A DNA stretch of 64,000 bases from Cryptomeria japonica (taxonomy: Eukaryota; Streptophyta; Pinopsida; Cupressales; Cupressaceae). Within the stretch, counting starts at the first letter, position 1, and each line of letters opens with the position of its first letter. A program made the translations under genes and the position numbers. The DNA lies in NCBI RefSeq assembly GCF_030272615.1, contig NC_081406.1, positions 464,282,072 to 464,346,071 of the forward strand, written 5' to 3'. Under the pieces are notes generated by a model. That model worked only from the letters and a program-made list of their open reading frames with translations. It was not told where the DNA came from and did not search any database. This document shows, one piece after another, positions 33,571-44,345 of this stretch.

Positions 33571-34860
33571 GACTGAATGGAAAAAGCAGTGTAGATGATG
33601 TCTACTGGGTAGAAGGTCTTAAGCATAACCTGTTGAGTTTTGCTTAGCTAAATGATAAAGGACTTATTCTGGAGTTCAAAGGTGGAGTCTGCAGTATAAA
33701 TGGTAAAAGTGGTGAACTTATTGCCATCGGTAAGTAGACTAGAGGTAACTTGTTTCAGTTGAATGCCAAGATAAGTCGGTGCCTAATGGTGAAGTTTGAT
33801 GACAGTTGGATATGGCATAGGAGACTTTGTCATATGAACTTTTATAATATTGTAAAGGCTAGTAAGATCAAGGTAGTAAGAGGATTGCCTTTGCCGAACA
33901 AACCAGATAATTCTTTGTGCAGAGAATGTCAACTTGGGAAGATGTCTTCCTCAACTTTCAAAGGTAAGTCTTTTTTAGTAGAAAACTTACTTGATCTTGT
34001 GCATACTGATTTGTGTGGTTCTATGAAAACTAGAAGTATTCAGGGAGATAGGTATTTCGTGATTCTTACTGATGACTGCTCAAGAATGATGTGGGTCACA
34101 TTCTTGAAAGACAAGTCTGAGGCATTTGGAAAGTTAAAAGCCTTTAGAGCATTAGCAGAGAAGGAAAGTGGTCAAAAGATAAAATGCCTAAGAACTGATC
34201 AAGGAGGTGAATTCACTTCTGATGAATTCAACAAGTACTGTGAAGATAGAGGTATCAAGAGGTAGTTGTTTGCCCCAAGGACACCACAATAAATGGCATA
34301 GCAGAAAGGAATAACAAGACTATAATTGAAGCGGCTAGAACAGTGTTGATCCAAGGAAATCTTTCTCACACTTTTTGGAGAGAAGCGGTGAGCACTGCAG
34401 TCTATACTATGAACTGGGTACTCATCAAGAAAGGTAGAGTTAAAATCCCTTATGAGTATTGGACTGGGAAAACTCCCACTGTGAGTTATTTTAAAGTGTT
34501 TGGTAGTAAGTGTTATATCAAGAGAGGTGAGCATCTGAGCAAATTTGATACTAAAAGTGATGAAGGAATATTTCTAGGATATTCCACTAAGAGTAAAGCT
34601 CTCAAGTGCTACAACAATAGAACATAGAAAATTGTTGAGAGTATCAATGTCAAGGTTGATGAATCTCCTGAAAAACCTAAGGAAACCTGCAGGGAAGAAG
34701 TGGAAGATGAACCGCGTATAGCCTTCTAGGAACTGGTTAAGAAAGAAACAAGTAAAGATCTCGGTGTTCCTATACCGATAAATGTTGCAGTAGGAGAAGA
34801 AGAAGAGGTAAGTGAAGAAGAAGAAGAAAAACTAGCAGCACAAGCTAGAGTCATTCCTAG
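33571..34860 (+). pseudogene. Element N integrase
   Basis: The pre-integrase HHCC finger is WHRRLCHMNFYNI ... CRECQLGKMSSS. The core has LLDLVHTDLCGSMKTRS (first Asp), DRYFVILTDDCSRMMWVTFL, LRTDQGGEFTSDEF (second Asp) and the AERNN Glu motif, reached after a one-base frameshift near 34290. Downstream are IPYEYWTGKTPTVSYFKVFG and GIFLGYSTKSKALKC, then an acidic linker (EEEEVSEEEEEK). Stops at 33645, 33735, 34263 and 34727 are TAG; 34625 may be too. Confidence 0.92.
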
Positions 34861-36506
34861 GTATGTAAAATTGCATCATGATCCGAAGAAAATCATAGGA
34901 GATAAAGATGCAGGGATACTCACAAGAAGAAAGGTGAAAGAAAACTCTTGCATGATTTCCAAATTAGAGCCCAAGACTTCCAGAGAAGCACTTACATATG
35001 AAGATTGGATTAAAGCAATGGAAGAGGAGCTAGACCAAATAGAAAAGAATGCAACATGGTCCTTGGTACCCAGAACAGAACACAAGAATGTCATAGGTAC
35101 CAAATGGGTCTTCAGGAATAAGCTAAATGAAGAAGGCACAATTGTGAGGAACAAGGCAAGACTTGTATGCAAAGGATATGCTCGGGAAGAGGGAGAAGAC
35201 TATGGAGAAACCTTTGCTCCTGTGGCTAGACTGGAAGGTGTCTGAATGCTACTTGCATTTGCAGCATTTAAGGGATTTAAGGTTTATCAGATGGATGTCA
35301 AGTCTATGTTTTTCAATGGAATCCTAGAAGAGGAAGTATATATTGAGCAACCCGAAGGGTTTGCCTTATCAGAAGATAGTAACATGGTGTGTAGATTACA
35401 CAAAGCCCTGTATGGATTAAAACAAGTACCTAGGGCATGGTATGAATGGTTACACTCTCATCTTGTGAAGATTGGATTTCAGAGAAAAAGTGAGGATAGC
35501 AACATCTATCTAAAATCTAAAGGTGATCAGATTTTGATCTATGAAGTATTTGTAGATGACATAATCTTTAGAGGAGATGATAAAATGAGTCATGCTTTTG
35601 CAGATGGAATGAAGAAAGAGTTTGAGATGTCTCTGATTGGAGAGATAAAGTTCTTCATTGGTTTATAGATTCAACAAATGAAAGAGGGTATCTTTATTAC
35701 CCAGTCCAAGTATGTCAAAGAGGTATTAAAGACCTTTGGCATGGAGGAGAGAAAACCGGTTGGTACACCGATGGTGACCGGCTGTAAACTAACTAAGGAA
35801 TATGATTCAGTGTTGGTGAATGAGAAGGAGTACCAGTCAATGATCTGTAAGCTGCACTATGTGGTGCACAATAGACTAGATATTGCTCATGCAGTGGGCA
35901 TAGTAGCTTGTTTTCAAAACAATCCAAGAGAATCCCACTTGGTAGCTGTCAAGAGGATTCTTAGATATCTGAAAGGAACAGTTGACTATGGATTGTGGTA
36001 TCCATATAATGGAAACTTTAACCTCAAATTATATACTAATGCTGATTAGGCAGGTAATGTGGATGACCGAAAGAGAACAACTGGTGGAGCATTCTTTCTT
36101 GGTGGAAGACTAGTCTCATGGATGAGTAAGAAGCAGAGCTATATTTCTCATTCTACAACTGAAGTAGAATATGTGGTAGCATTTATGAACGGCACTCAAG
36201 CAAGAAATCTGGATGAAACATGTATTGGAAGGGTTCAAAGTACCTGTATCTGAACCAGTGAATATATTTTGTGACAACGCAAGTGCAATAAATATTTCCA
36301 AGAATCTGGTATTGCATGCTAGAAATAAGCACATTGAGCTTAAGTATCACTTCTTGAGAGAAAAGGTTCAGAATAAGGAGCTTGTACTAGAGCATGTTTC
36401 CAGTAAGGAGCAACTAGCAGATATATTCACTAAGCCCTTATCGAAGACTACATTTACCTATTTGAGAGGTGAATTAGGGGCTCTGCCCCTTCATGAAGTC
36501 AACTAA
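34861..36506 (+). pseudogene. Element N RT and RNase H
   Basis: RT: EDWIKAMEEELDQIEKNATW, GTKWVFRNKLNEEG, VYQMDVKSMFFNGILEEEVY, KALYGLKQVPRAWYEWL and the catalytic FVDD at 35549-35560. RNase H: KRILRYLKGTVDYGLWYP, TNAD-stop-AG (the Trp codon became TAG at 36047), DDRKRTTGGAFFLGGRLVSW, then after a frameshift near 36200 CDNASAINISKNLVLHARNK and LADIFTKPLSKTTFTYLRGE, stop at 36504-36506. One frame covers 34343-36200 with only five in-frame stops, so decay is moderate. Confidence 0.94.
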
Positions 36507-36741
36507 AGTTGTGTCATCCACATCAGTCAAGTACTATAGTGTCAAATCTTTCAAGATTGATGTGTTGAAGGATGCTACTCCATACGGGGAGCAGCATAGT
36601 GGAGAATGGAAGCTTGTGCCTCCACTTTGGCATTGTTGTCAAAGGGGGAGAAGATATCTAATGATGCAGAATACACTGATCTATGATGTCTATAGTTGCA
36701 ATGCTACATTGACTATTGCCATCAATGCCAAAGGGGGAGAT
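36507..36741 (+). promoter_or_regulatory. 3' untranslated region of N with two polypurine tracts
   Basis: TTGTCAAAGGGGGAGAAG lies near 36635-36652, and GCCAAAGGGGGAGA at 36727-36740 abuts the 3' LTR. GCCATCAATG (36718-36727) and CATTGATGTC (36792-36801, inside the LTR) form an inverted repeat with one mismatch around the LTR-adjacent tract. Confidence 0.75.
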
Positions 36742-38135
36742 TGTTGGCATATGATGAATCAACATGTTGATATGATGATAATGTATGTTGTCATTGATGT
36801 CATTATGTGTAAGTGAATTGGTATGCAGACTGGAAGAAGTTGGTGAACCGGTATGAAGAAATGCAGTGAACCGATGTCGGGGTTTCACTGAGTGTGACTA
36901 CCGGTTGGTAATCTTAGTTCTAGGGTTTTCAATTTGGCAATCTCACTTGTGCGATGCAACTGATGAAATTTTGTGTTAAGTTAGCTAAGAGATGAAGATG
37001 AGATTGTGATGCCACATCAGCTTTGTGCATGTGAAGGATTTCCTTGAGGATCTTGCATGAGAAGATTGACTGCATTAAATGTCTACCTCAGGAATGAACA
37101 TTCTTCTTAGTGGTATGAGAAGAAAGTGTGATGAGGTACTGATTTCTATGTGTGGTGAAGAATGGATGATGCAGATTGTCTTGTGATCTGTTTGAAATTG
37201 TATTGCTCTATGCAAAGTGTTTGGACGGTCAAGATTGGACCGCTTGTATTGTAAACCTAAAATTCCTAGGGTTTAGGGTTTATGCTACCGACCTAATTGT
37301 TGTCTATAAGGTCGATGATGTTTGTTATTGTAAGTTGTTGGCTAATGTTGTGTGTGTATCCGAGTGATGAGATACTTGACAGACCAGTAAGAGAAAACTA
37401 CAGAGTGTGATTGCTGAAGTATAGGAACTGAAAAGGATCTACCTTAGCATATAGTGTTGTTATCAGATCAAAGCTTTACCTATTGTCTTCTAACCATTTC
37501 AACAGAAGGAAAATCCCTTTGCTGGGTAGCTTTAACAGGCCTACTACAAATCCTCTAATCAGGTGACTCAAGATTCATTAAGTTCTTCAAATCCTCTAGC
37601 AAGGTAACCTTTAATAGGGTATATAGCCATCCCTTAACCGGGTGATCTTTAATAGGATTGGTTCCTAGCAGAACCTTATTGTAAAGTCTTTAACCAGACT
37701 AGGCTCCTAACAAAGCAAGCTTCAAATGAGTTCAAAAACAAGCTTGTGGGTATTCTTTCCCATTTGGGTTTCCACGTGAAAAATTTGTGTATCATGTGTT
37801 GTGCATTTTTCATGCGATGATTAAGTGTTCTTTGGTTAAGTGATTGTGCATACAGAGCTAATGGTTATGGTATTGGTGACATATCACATGCATATGTTTA
37901 TGGGTAAAGTAGCTATCAAGTATTAAATGTATTTGAAGTGTTCAGACTTACCAGTCTATGTTGTCTAAAGTCTTACTGTGTTTAACCTGTATTTCCATGG
38001 TTAAGTTCAGTAATGAAGACAACCAGTTAGTGTTGTTTTATCTTGAAAAGATTGTTAGAAAGTCTTTGAATATACTGATTCACCCCCCCCCTCTCAGTAC
38101 TAGTAAGGGTATCTGTTGTTCATCATTATTCATCA
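36742..38135 (+). repeat. 3' LTR of element N
   Basis: It starts TGTTGGCATATGATGAA and ends TTCATCATTATTCATCA; 1394 bp. CTATAAGGTCG (about 37304) is a TATA-like candidate. A hairpin module zone follows (37515-37720): CCC(tttgct)GGG 37515-37526, CCT(ctaatc)AGG 37552-37563, CCT(ctagca)AGG 37593-37604, CCC(ttaacc)GGG 37631-37642, GTTC(ctagca)GAAC 37661-37674 and AGTCT(ttaacc)AGACT 37685-37700. The C-run signature is at 38079-38097. It is the same family as solo LTR E. Confidence 0.92.
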
Positions 38136-39854
38136 AAATGGACCTAGTTCATAAGGTCTAACTTTTGGTAATGTTATGGAATTACTTTGTATCAATTTTT
38201 TGAGTGTTAATTCAATAGGTTCACCGAGGGGTGTAAATCTTCTTCTGGGTGCGCCTGCCCTTGGTGGTCTTGGATTGCTTGATTGTAGTGCATTGGTGTT
38301 GTTTATCTAAGCTAGATTCTTACTAGCAAGATCAACTAGTCCTTGTAGAGATACTATTGGTTGAGCTCTATTTACAACACATGCATCAACAACTCCATCA
38401 TTTGTGACATTCTTGTTCCTAGACCAAAATTTTGGTCTTTCATTGTTTGTACTTGTGTTTGGCCCATTATCTTTGTGGTGTTTCGTTATCCCTTGCTCTA
38501 ATATGCCTCTTTCACATTTGATGCCTTTTTCCATCATGTCTTTAAAATTGTTTAGGCATTGCATTTGTAATGGATACTTAATTGGAGGTACACGATTTTC
38601 ATTGAAAATGTCTACTTGCTCAGCTTCGGGGATATGACTAAGACATCTGCGGTATAAACCTCTCCAGCTTTGCAAGAATGTAGTAAAGGTTTCTACTTTC
38701 TTTTTCTTTGTTGCACATAAATCTATCAAGGTAACTAGAATATCTATATTGAATGTAAATTTTGATATGAATAACTCAACTAGTTCACCCCACGAAGAAA
38801 TCTTAGGTGGGAGGTGTGAAAACCATTATAATGTTGTCCCTCCAAGACTTTTGGAAAATAGCCTCATTAAGTATGTATCATCATGGGCTACCTCGATACA
38901 TATCATGAAGAATTCACTAACATGATCTCAAGGATCACCTTTCCCTCTATATTGTTGAAACTTGGAGTTTCAAAATGCATGGGAAAAGGTGGCATGTATA
39001 ACTTTTTGTCAAAAGGATATGGACAAAGGTCCTCCATTGTATAGTTCCTTTTATCATTGACTGTTTGCATACTGGTCATCTATTTCTAAAGATTCTCCAT
39101 TTGTTGAGTCAGGATCTATGTTTGCATCAATGGTGTACTGACTTGATGAGTATTTCTCACAAAAGAACAATATTGGAGTAACTTGAGCTTTCCAAAATGT
39201 AGATTGACCATGTAGTTGTGTACCATAAGTCCCACTAGGTTGTGTAAAGTATGCAAATTGTGTATTGACATTCGACTAAGTTGATCTTGTTATCCCTTGA
39301 TTCTCATTTTGGCCACTGTAGGTAGATCCACCTAAAACTGAAGGTTGGGTTATACTTGTTGAAGAAGGGTTTTGAGCTATTTTAGCTTGCATTGTTACAC
39401 TAGGCATTGTTTGAGATTTAACATTAGTACTTGCCAATGCAATTGTCGATGGTGTTGAAGTTGTAGTTGCTTGAGTTTTTTGAGATACACCCTAGGTTGA
39501 TGTTGCAAGTGTTGCTTGAGTCTGTGTAATAGTAGGTACTCAAGGAACAAAATTAATGCAATGTCACACTTGGCGGCAATATAGCCAAAATGTTCACTCC
39601 TAGAGGTAATTTGGCCCCATTTTGGACTAATCGTGCGAGATATTTGTCTCTATCATTATTGATGAGAGCATTGCAAGATCTTGTTGGGCTGCTTCCAATT
39701 CTTTTTTAGTTAGATTATGTTGTATTTCATCAATGGAGGGCATCATGTTTATGTTTGTTGATAAGTTTGCAGGTCTCCAACTCGGTGTTTGTTGATTTGT
39801 GGACAAGTTCATATTCCATGTTGCGTTAACCAAAGGGTCATTATTAGGTTCCAT
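38136..39854 (-). pseudogene. Gypsy O gag (minus)
   Basis: The probable start is MEPNNDPLVNATWNMNLSTN at 39854. The Retrotrans_gag core spans about 39000-38600: EVAHDDTYLMRLFSKSLGG, PPKISSWGELVELFISKF, then 38307-38729 with FTTFLQSWRGLYRRCLSHIP, YPLQMQCLNNFKDMMEKGIK. Past a stop at 38307 the reading goes on through RAGAPRRRFTPLGEPIELTL and SNSITLPKVRPYELGP up to the joint with N at 38136, where KPTWWNDNGFCEYHR resumes left of N. Several frame breaks occur between 39000 and 39627. Gag would form the virus-like particle. Confidence 0.88.
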
Positions 39855-40019
39855 CTAATGTTTTGCCTTTTGAGCACATGCTAATGGCATGAATGTTATT
39901 TCAATGTGATCTTGACTCTTTAAGACTCTATAAAATGCGAATGCAAGACTCAACTAAATGTAACCAGGTATGCTTCTAAGAGTTTCTAAAGACTAAAATG
40001 CAGACAATGCAATCTATGA

Positions 40020-40309
40020 GCGAAGACTTGCTATCAAGGATTTCAGAATTCAAACACAAGATCTTCAGTGTATTGCTGAAATGCTTCAAAATCTTCCTCT
40101 TCTTTGATTTGATTTTTGCGGTCTATGTCAATTTGTATTGAATTTCAAACATCCTCATCTATGACAGCTTGGACTATGTCGTATTGGTCTTGATCAACTA
40201 TCAATTCTTCAGCAAGAATATTTAAACCATCAATTATTTCTAATTGAATGTTGTTTGACCCATGATTGGGTTGCTCAAATGGGAATTTGTCATCTCCTTT
40301 TAGACCCAT
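40020..40309 (-). pseudogene. Second, decayed copy of the pre-gag ORF of gypsy O
   Basis: The minus frame from the ATG at 40309 reads MGLKGDDKFPFEQPNHGSNN, then LEIIDGLNILAEELIVDQDQ and YDIVQAVIDEDV before a TGA near 40147; it then continues acidic to a second stop. It parallels the ORF at 40377-40664 residue for residue over the first 50 codons, at an offset of 355 bp. Confidence 0.7.
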
Positions 40310-40376
40310 ATGCTAAAGATTATAATGCAAACTATATGGAAAACCTAGGAATGATTGACACTTTGTTTTAAGGAAT

Positions 40377-40664
40377 CTAACGAGGATTTAGAAACTCTGC
40401 TATAGTCTTTTCAACCAATTGTCTGATGGCTTCCTTTTGAGATGCCTTTTTTTTTTTTTTAATCTTTTTCCTCAATTTTTCATCAAGATGAACAGATTTC
40501 TGGATCTCATTATCTATGATGGTCTCAACTATATCATACTGAGCACAATCAACTTTTAGTTTCCAAGCAAGGTTGTCCAAACTATCAATTATTCCTAATT
40601 GGTCATTGTTTGGCCCAAGATCGGGTTGCTCAAATGGAAATTCGTCATCTACTTTTAGACCCAT
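40377..40664 (-). CDS. Small unrecognised ORF upstream of gypsy O gag
   Basis: A 95-codon minus-strand ORF starting MGLKVDDEFPFEQPDLGPNN, with QYDIVETIIDNEIQ, a Lys run (IKKKKKASQKEAIRQLVEKT) and a C-terminal IAEFLNPR. It lies between the long leader and gag of gypsy O. The family is unknown to me. The duplication with 40020-40309 shows the same start and the shared pattern IID.L..LA..L.VD..QYDIV, so the phrase was probably a translated unit at some time. It may be decayed N-terminal gag sequence. Confidence 0.45.
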   Translation of the reverse strand: MGLKVDDEFPFEQPDLGPNNDQLGIIDSLDNLAWKLKVDCAQYDIVETIIDNEIQKSVHLDEKLRKKIKKKKKASQKEAIRQLVEKTIAEFLNPR

Positions 40665-40689
40665 GTATTGAGGTATGTTTCTTAGACTC

Positions 40690-42803
40690 TAATGCAATAC
40701 TTAATTCTATATGAGTGGATGCAACTTGATTGAAGACTACTCTTTTTGTGATGTGAGGACTTGTGTAAAAACTTTGTGCAGTATGATGACACTAAAGGAC
40801 TTATACATTAACTAGATGTCTATGACTTAAGATCACTTGATAAAGACATGTTTTTCATCTTTGAATTTTGCAAAAGTTTTGGTTTGATGTTGGTGTTGAT
40901 GTTGACACTTGACTTTATTGAGGGACTTGATCTTGTTGATGTTTTGACTAAACCTGGTTGAGGTTCCACTTTGTTTTTGGTATTTTCTAAAATGTTTGAA
41001 TTTGGTGAAATGTAGAAAAGGACACAATAGACACATCAAAAAGAATAATAACACATAAATAATACTTGTTTAAAGAACTTTTTCAAATTCTCATGAATGT
41101 TGGAGTCTTTTTTAAAACCCCATTTTGTTTTCATTGTAATTGGTCAATCGATAGAACATCAAACAGACTCTCCTAATGGTCAAAAGGTCACAAGTATTAC
41201 CACAAACTACATCTTGATACTCCATTAGCTCAAACAACCCTATCACACCCTAGGGTGCACCCATTTTTTTACCTTTTTTAGGAAATTAGACCAAAGAAGA
41301 TTGCTCCTCAATTGGCCTGTTATCCTAGGAGATATATGGTGAGTGTCTTGGGGGGAAATTGTTCCCCACCCTTGCACTGTGATAATCCAAGTGTCTAGTT
41401 ACTGACTTAGTTGGGCTTCTAATTTCTAGGGTGTGTAGAAAGAGTTTCGTTCGAGTGGTCACAATCAACATTGTTTTACATTCTGTTGAGGGAGCTCTCC
41501 CAATCTATAGAAGTTACACTCTATAGATTTTAACATACCATATAGGCACTGAGGGAGGCATAATGTTGTTGTGACAACATGTAACACTCATCGCATATGA
41601 TTTTTATCACATACGCATTTATTTAGGATGGCTTGGATTACTTGGCTTTAGTCGTTGCCACTTAGGTTGTTCCCTCTCACTTGGCCTTATGGGATACTTG
41701 GGAGGTGAGCCTTCTAAAGGTGTTATCCTAATGTAGTAAATGAAATAAACCATGAAAAAGGTGGGTATGACTTTTTGATTACCCAAAAAAGGGGAGAGCA
41801 TATACCTATCACCTTGAAGACATGAAGAACAATGATTCCTTTTAAACCTTCATTGCAATGTTTTCTAAACATTAGAGATGTTACTCCAAAAAGGTATGAG
41901 GTTCATTTTAACCATCATAGAAATGATGAAAATTGTATTGTTCTTTTTAACAACACCAAAAGAATTTTTCTACTCTAACCATACAGAGAAAATAACATTA
42001 GTAGACATATGGTGGGCTATCCAACCTAATTTTCTCAGTTAAAAATCTATATATTTTCACAAATAGAGAGCAATCTTGATAAAAACCAGAACTAAATAGA
42101 GATAGAATGCAAAAAACCTAAACTAGCAATTGCGAATTACTATGATAGAAATTGCAAATTGATATTTGAGCAATTGTGTAGCAATATCAGGTTAATTTCT
42201 CATCAGTTAAATGCAAAAAGAAATTTTTTTGTTTATTTTTAAATAAACAACAACAAAAGACAGAAGATAGAAATTTGATTCTGTAATGATTCTATCCAAA
42301 ATCACATGAGCCATCACATTAATATCTTCATAAAATTTGTATTTGGCAATGAATCAATGGATGCTTCTATGATATTGGGCAATTGCTTCTTTTTCTTCAA
42401 TTTCCCAAAGCTCTCTATCTTCTTTTAAGAGTCTTTGGTATACTCTTTGTTCTATCCTATCTTGTCTTTCCCTCCTTGCACTTGAGATTTCGAAGGTTAC
42501 CTTTCCTACCATTGGATTAGACACATTTTATGCAAAAAATAAAAAATTCTCAGAATTGAAAGATTTTTATGGGTTAGGTGCGCAAGATCAACTAATTCAG
42601 AAACAACAAACAAACAATTATTTTTCCCCTTTTTTGAGCAATTGCGGTGGATTTTACTGTCAATTGCAATGGATTTTGATGGCAATTGCGGATAAATATT
42701 TGCAATTGCGAATTTTTGTCTGATCAATTGTGGATTTTGGTTTTCTGTGCACACACGTATCTGCAAAACCAATTAAAACAATAGACGAAGGTTAGATCTT
42801 ATT
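40690..42803 (-). other. Long leader of gypsy O
   Basis: About 2.1 kb lies between the primer site and the pre-gag ORF, without credible coding sequence. Short minus-strand frames such as 40833-41054 and 41619-41801 look incidental. Close to the primer site, at 42639-42730, CAATTG motifs recur at regular spacing (separate entry). Confidence 0.55.
42639..42730. repeat. Phased CAATTG repeats in the gypsy O leader
   Basis: CAATTG occurs at 42639, 42661, 42683, 42703 and 42725, i.e. every 20-22 bp, usually followed by CGG or TGG and then ATTTT (CAATTGCGGTGGATTTT type). A looser cluster (GCAATTGCGAATTACT and similar) lies near 42128-42180. Confidence 0.75.
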
Positions 42804-42821
42804 CACGTCAGGTTCACCAAT
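42804..42821 (-). promoter_or_regulatory. Primer binding site of gypsy O
   Basis: On the minus strand ATTGGTGAACCTGACGTG directly follows the LTR end GAGAACA. The TGG start is as expected for pairing with a tRNA 3' CCA. It is not the tRNA-iMet type used by the copia elements, and I cannot name the tRNA. Confidence 0.65.
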
Positions 42822-43952
42822 TGTTCTCATGTATGAAATCATCAAATCCAAGCTAATTAGACTAAAAGGATGAATCACAAAATCCTTAACTAATTAAATC
42901 AATTTTAAACACTGTATAATGAAATAAATGATAGAAATAGAAAGATTAAACTAAATTAAAACTCCATATTCTCCACTTGTGCTTCCATTTTTGTTCTCCA
43001 TAATTGTTTGTGTAGGTGCCTCTCAGGTATTGCATTGATTTCTTGCATAAGATGGACAATAACTTTGAAGACTCTGATTCTAGCTTGAATTGAGAAAAAG
43101 AGGTTGAATTTATATATTTTCAACACAAAGAAGGTGAGAATTTGAACTCAAGTGTTGATTGATAGACAACTAAAACTGATTGATCTGTTAACTCATTAGA
43201 TTGATCTATTAATAGAATTGATTGAAGAGTCAACTCAATTGATTAACTAGTAGACTGAATAGACTAGCTAGTTGACTGAGTTGATGAATCAGATGCCTGA
43301 ATTGATTGGAGAGATAAGTAGATTAATTGATCATTCAGAAAAGGTGATTGAGAGTTAAAAAGGGTGATTGATGAGTTAGCTGCGTTAACTAATTAGATAA
43401 CAAATTTGATCAATCAGTTCATATTTTATCATGTGTTGTAGGGAATTAAAATTGAATTTGATTTTCATTTTCAATTTGGATTTGAATTTGGACTTTCGAA
43501 TGTTAAAATGCACATGAAATTAACTGAAATTCAGATTTGGTGAAAAATGAATTTGGAAGAAATGAAATTAATTGAAATGAAGTGAAATTCGAATTAGTAG
43601 AAAATGACATGAAATTAGATGGAATTAATTGGAATTATAATTTGGGGATTGGAAGAATTAATTAATTAATTAATTGAAATGAAATTATTTAATCAAAGGA
43701 AATTGAATTCATTAAATCATAAAGATTATTTAACTAAGGAAATTTTTGCAATTAATTAAATAATTGATATTTAATTAATAATTGAGATAGGGTTAATTGA
43801 TTAAATGATGAAATGATAAGAATTCGATAACTAAAAATGTTAAATGTTCTGATCAGAATAAATATTTAACTTAATCAAATAATTAAAGAATTACTTAATT
43901 AAATAGATGAATAATTAGTGTAGAATTAATGAGACATTTTTAGGTGTCTACA
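42822..43952 (-). repeat. 5' LTR of gypsy O
   Basis: On the minus strand it starts TGTAGACACCTAAAAATG (43952) and ends CATGAGAACA (42822); 1131 bp. It contains a stretch rich in TTGATTGAT-like words (43150-43400). The right flank is CTAAT (43953-43957). The left end of O and its TSD partner are not in evidence, because gypsy P and copia relics replace them. Confidence 0.8.
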
Positions 43953-43962
43953 CTAATATTAT

Positions 43963-44345
43963 TAGATAAATGTATAAATATAATTTTTTAAATTACATAA
44001 TTAATCAAAAATATTGAAAATAAATTAAAATAAAATTTTAAAAAATGAATCTATTATTTCATAATTAAAATTTATTAAATATAAAAAAAATTATTAATAG
44101 ATCTTAAGGAAATTTAGTTTCTTTTAATAAAATATGTTTTTTTATATTTTATAAAATAATAGTAAATATAATAGTTTGAAATAAAATAAATGAAATTTTA
44201 ATAAATGAAATAGCTTTAAATTTGATATCATTTTAGATTTTCTCAAGACTATTGAAAATACCTATACCAATTTATATAATGTATACAATAATATTATAAA
44301 AAATATATAATATTCTATATGCGATTATTGTCAAGTAAATAAAAT
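43963..44345 (+). repeat. Left copy of a ~370-bp direct repeat
   Basis: AT-rich sequence with landmarks TATTGAAAATAAAT, GATCTTAAGGAAA, TTCTTTTAATAAAATATG and TTTTAGATTTTCTCAAGA that recur in the same order at 47978-48340. It is cut on its left side by the insertion of gypsy O. The following 44346-44860 is AT-rich with no feature I can name. Confidence 0.8.

Larger units (their letters stand above)
32316..38135 (+). mobile_element. Copia element N, TSD AAATG, inserted into gypsy O
   Basis: AAATG at 32311-32315 and at 38136-38140 flank the element. Both LTR ends are identifiable, and the interrupted minus-strand gypsy gag reads on across the joint. All expected copia parts are present in order (primer site, gag, protease, integrase, RT, RNase H, purine tract, LTR). 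It is about 5.8 kb only because the 5' LTR has shrunk. Three frame changes and about ten stops make it inactive, but it is the least decayed element in the window. Confidence 0.92.
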
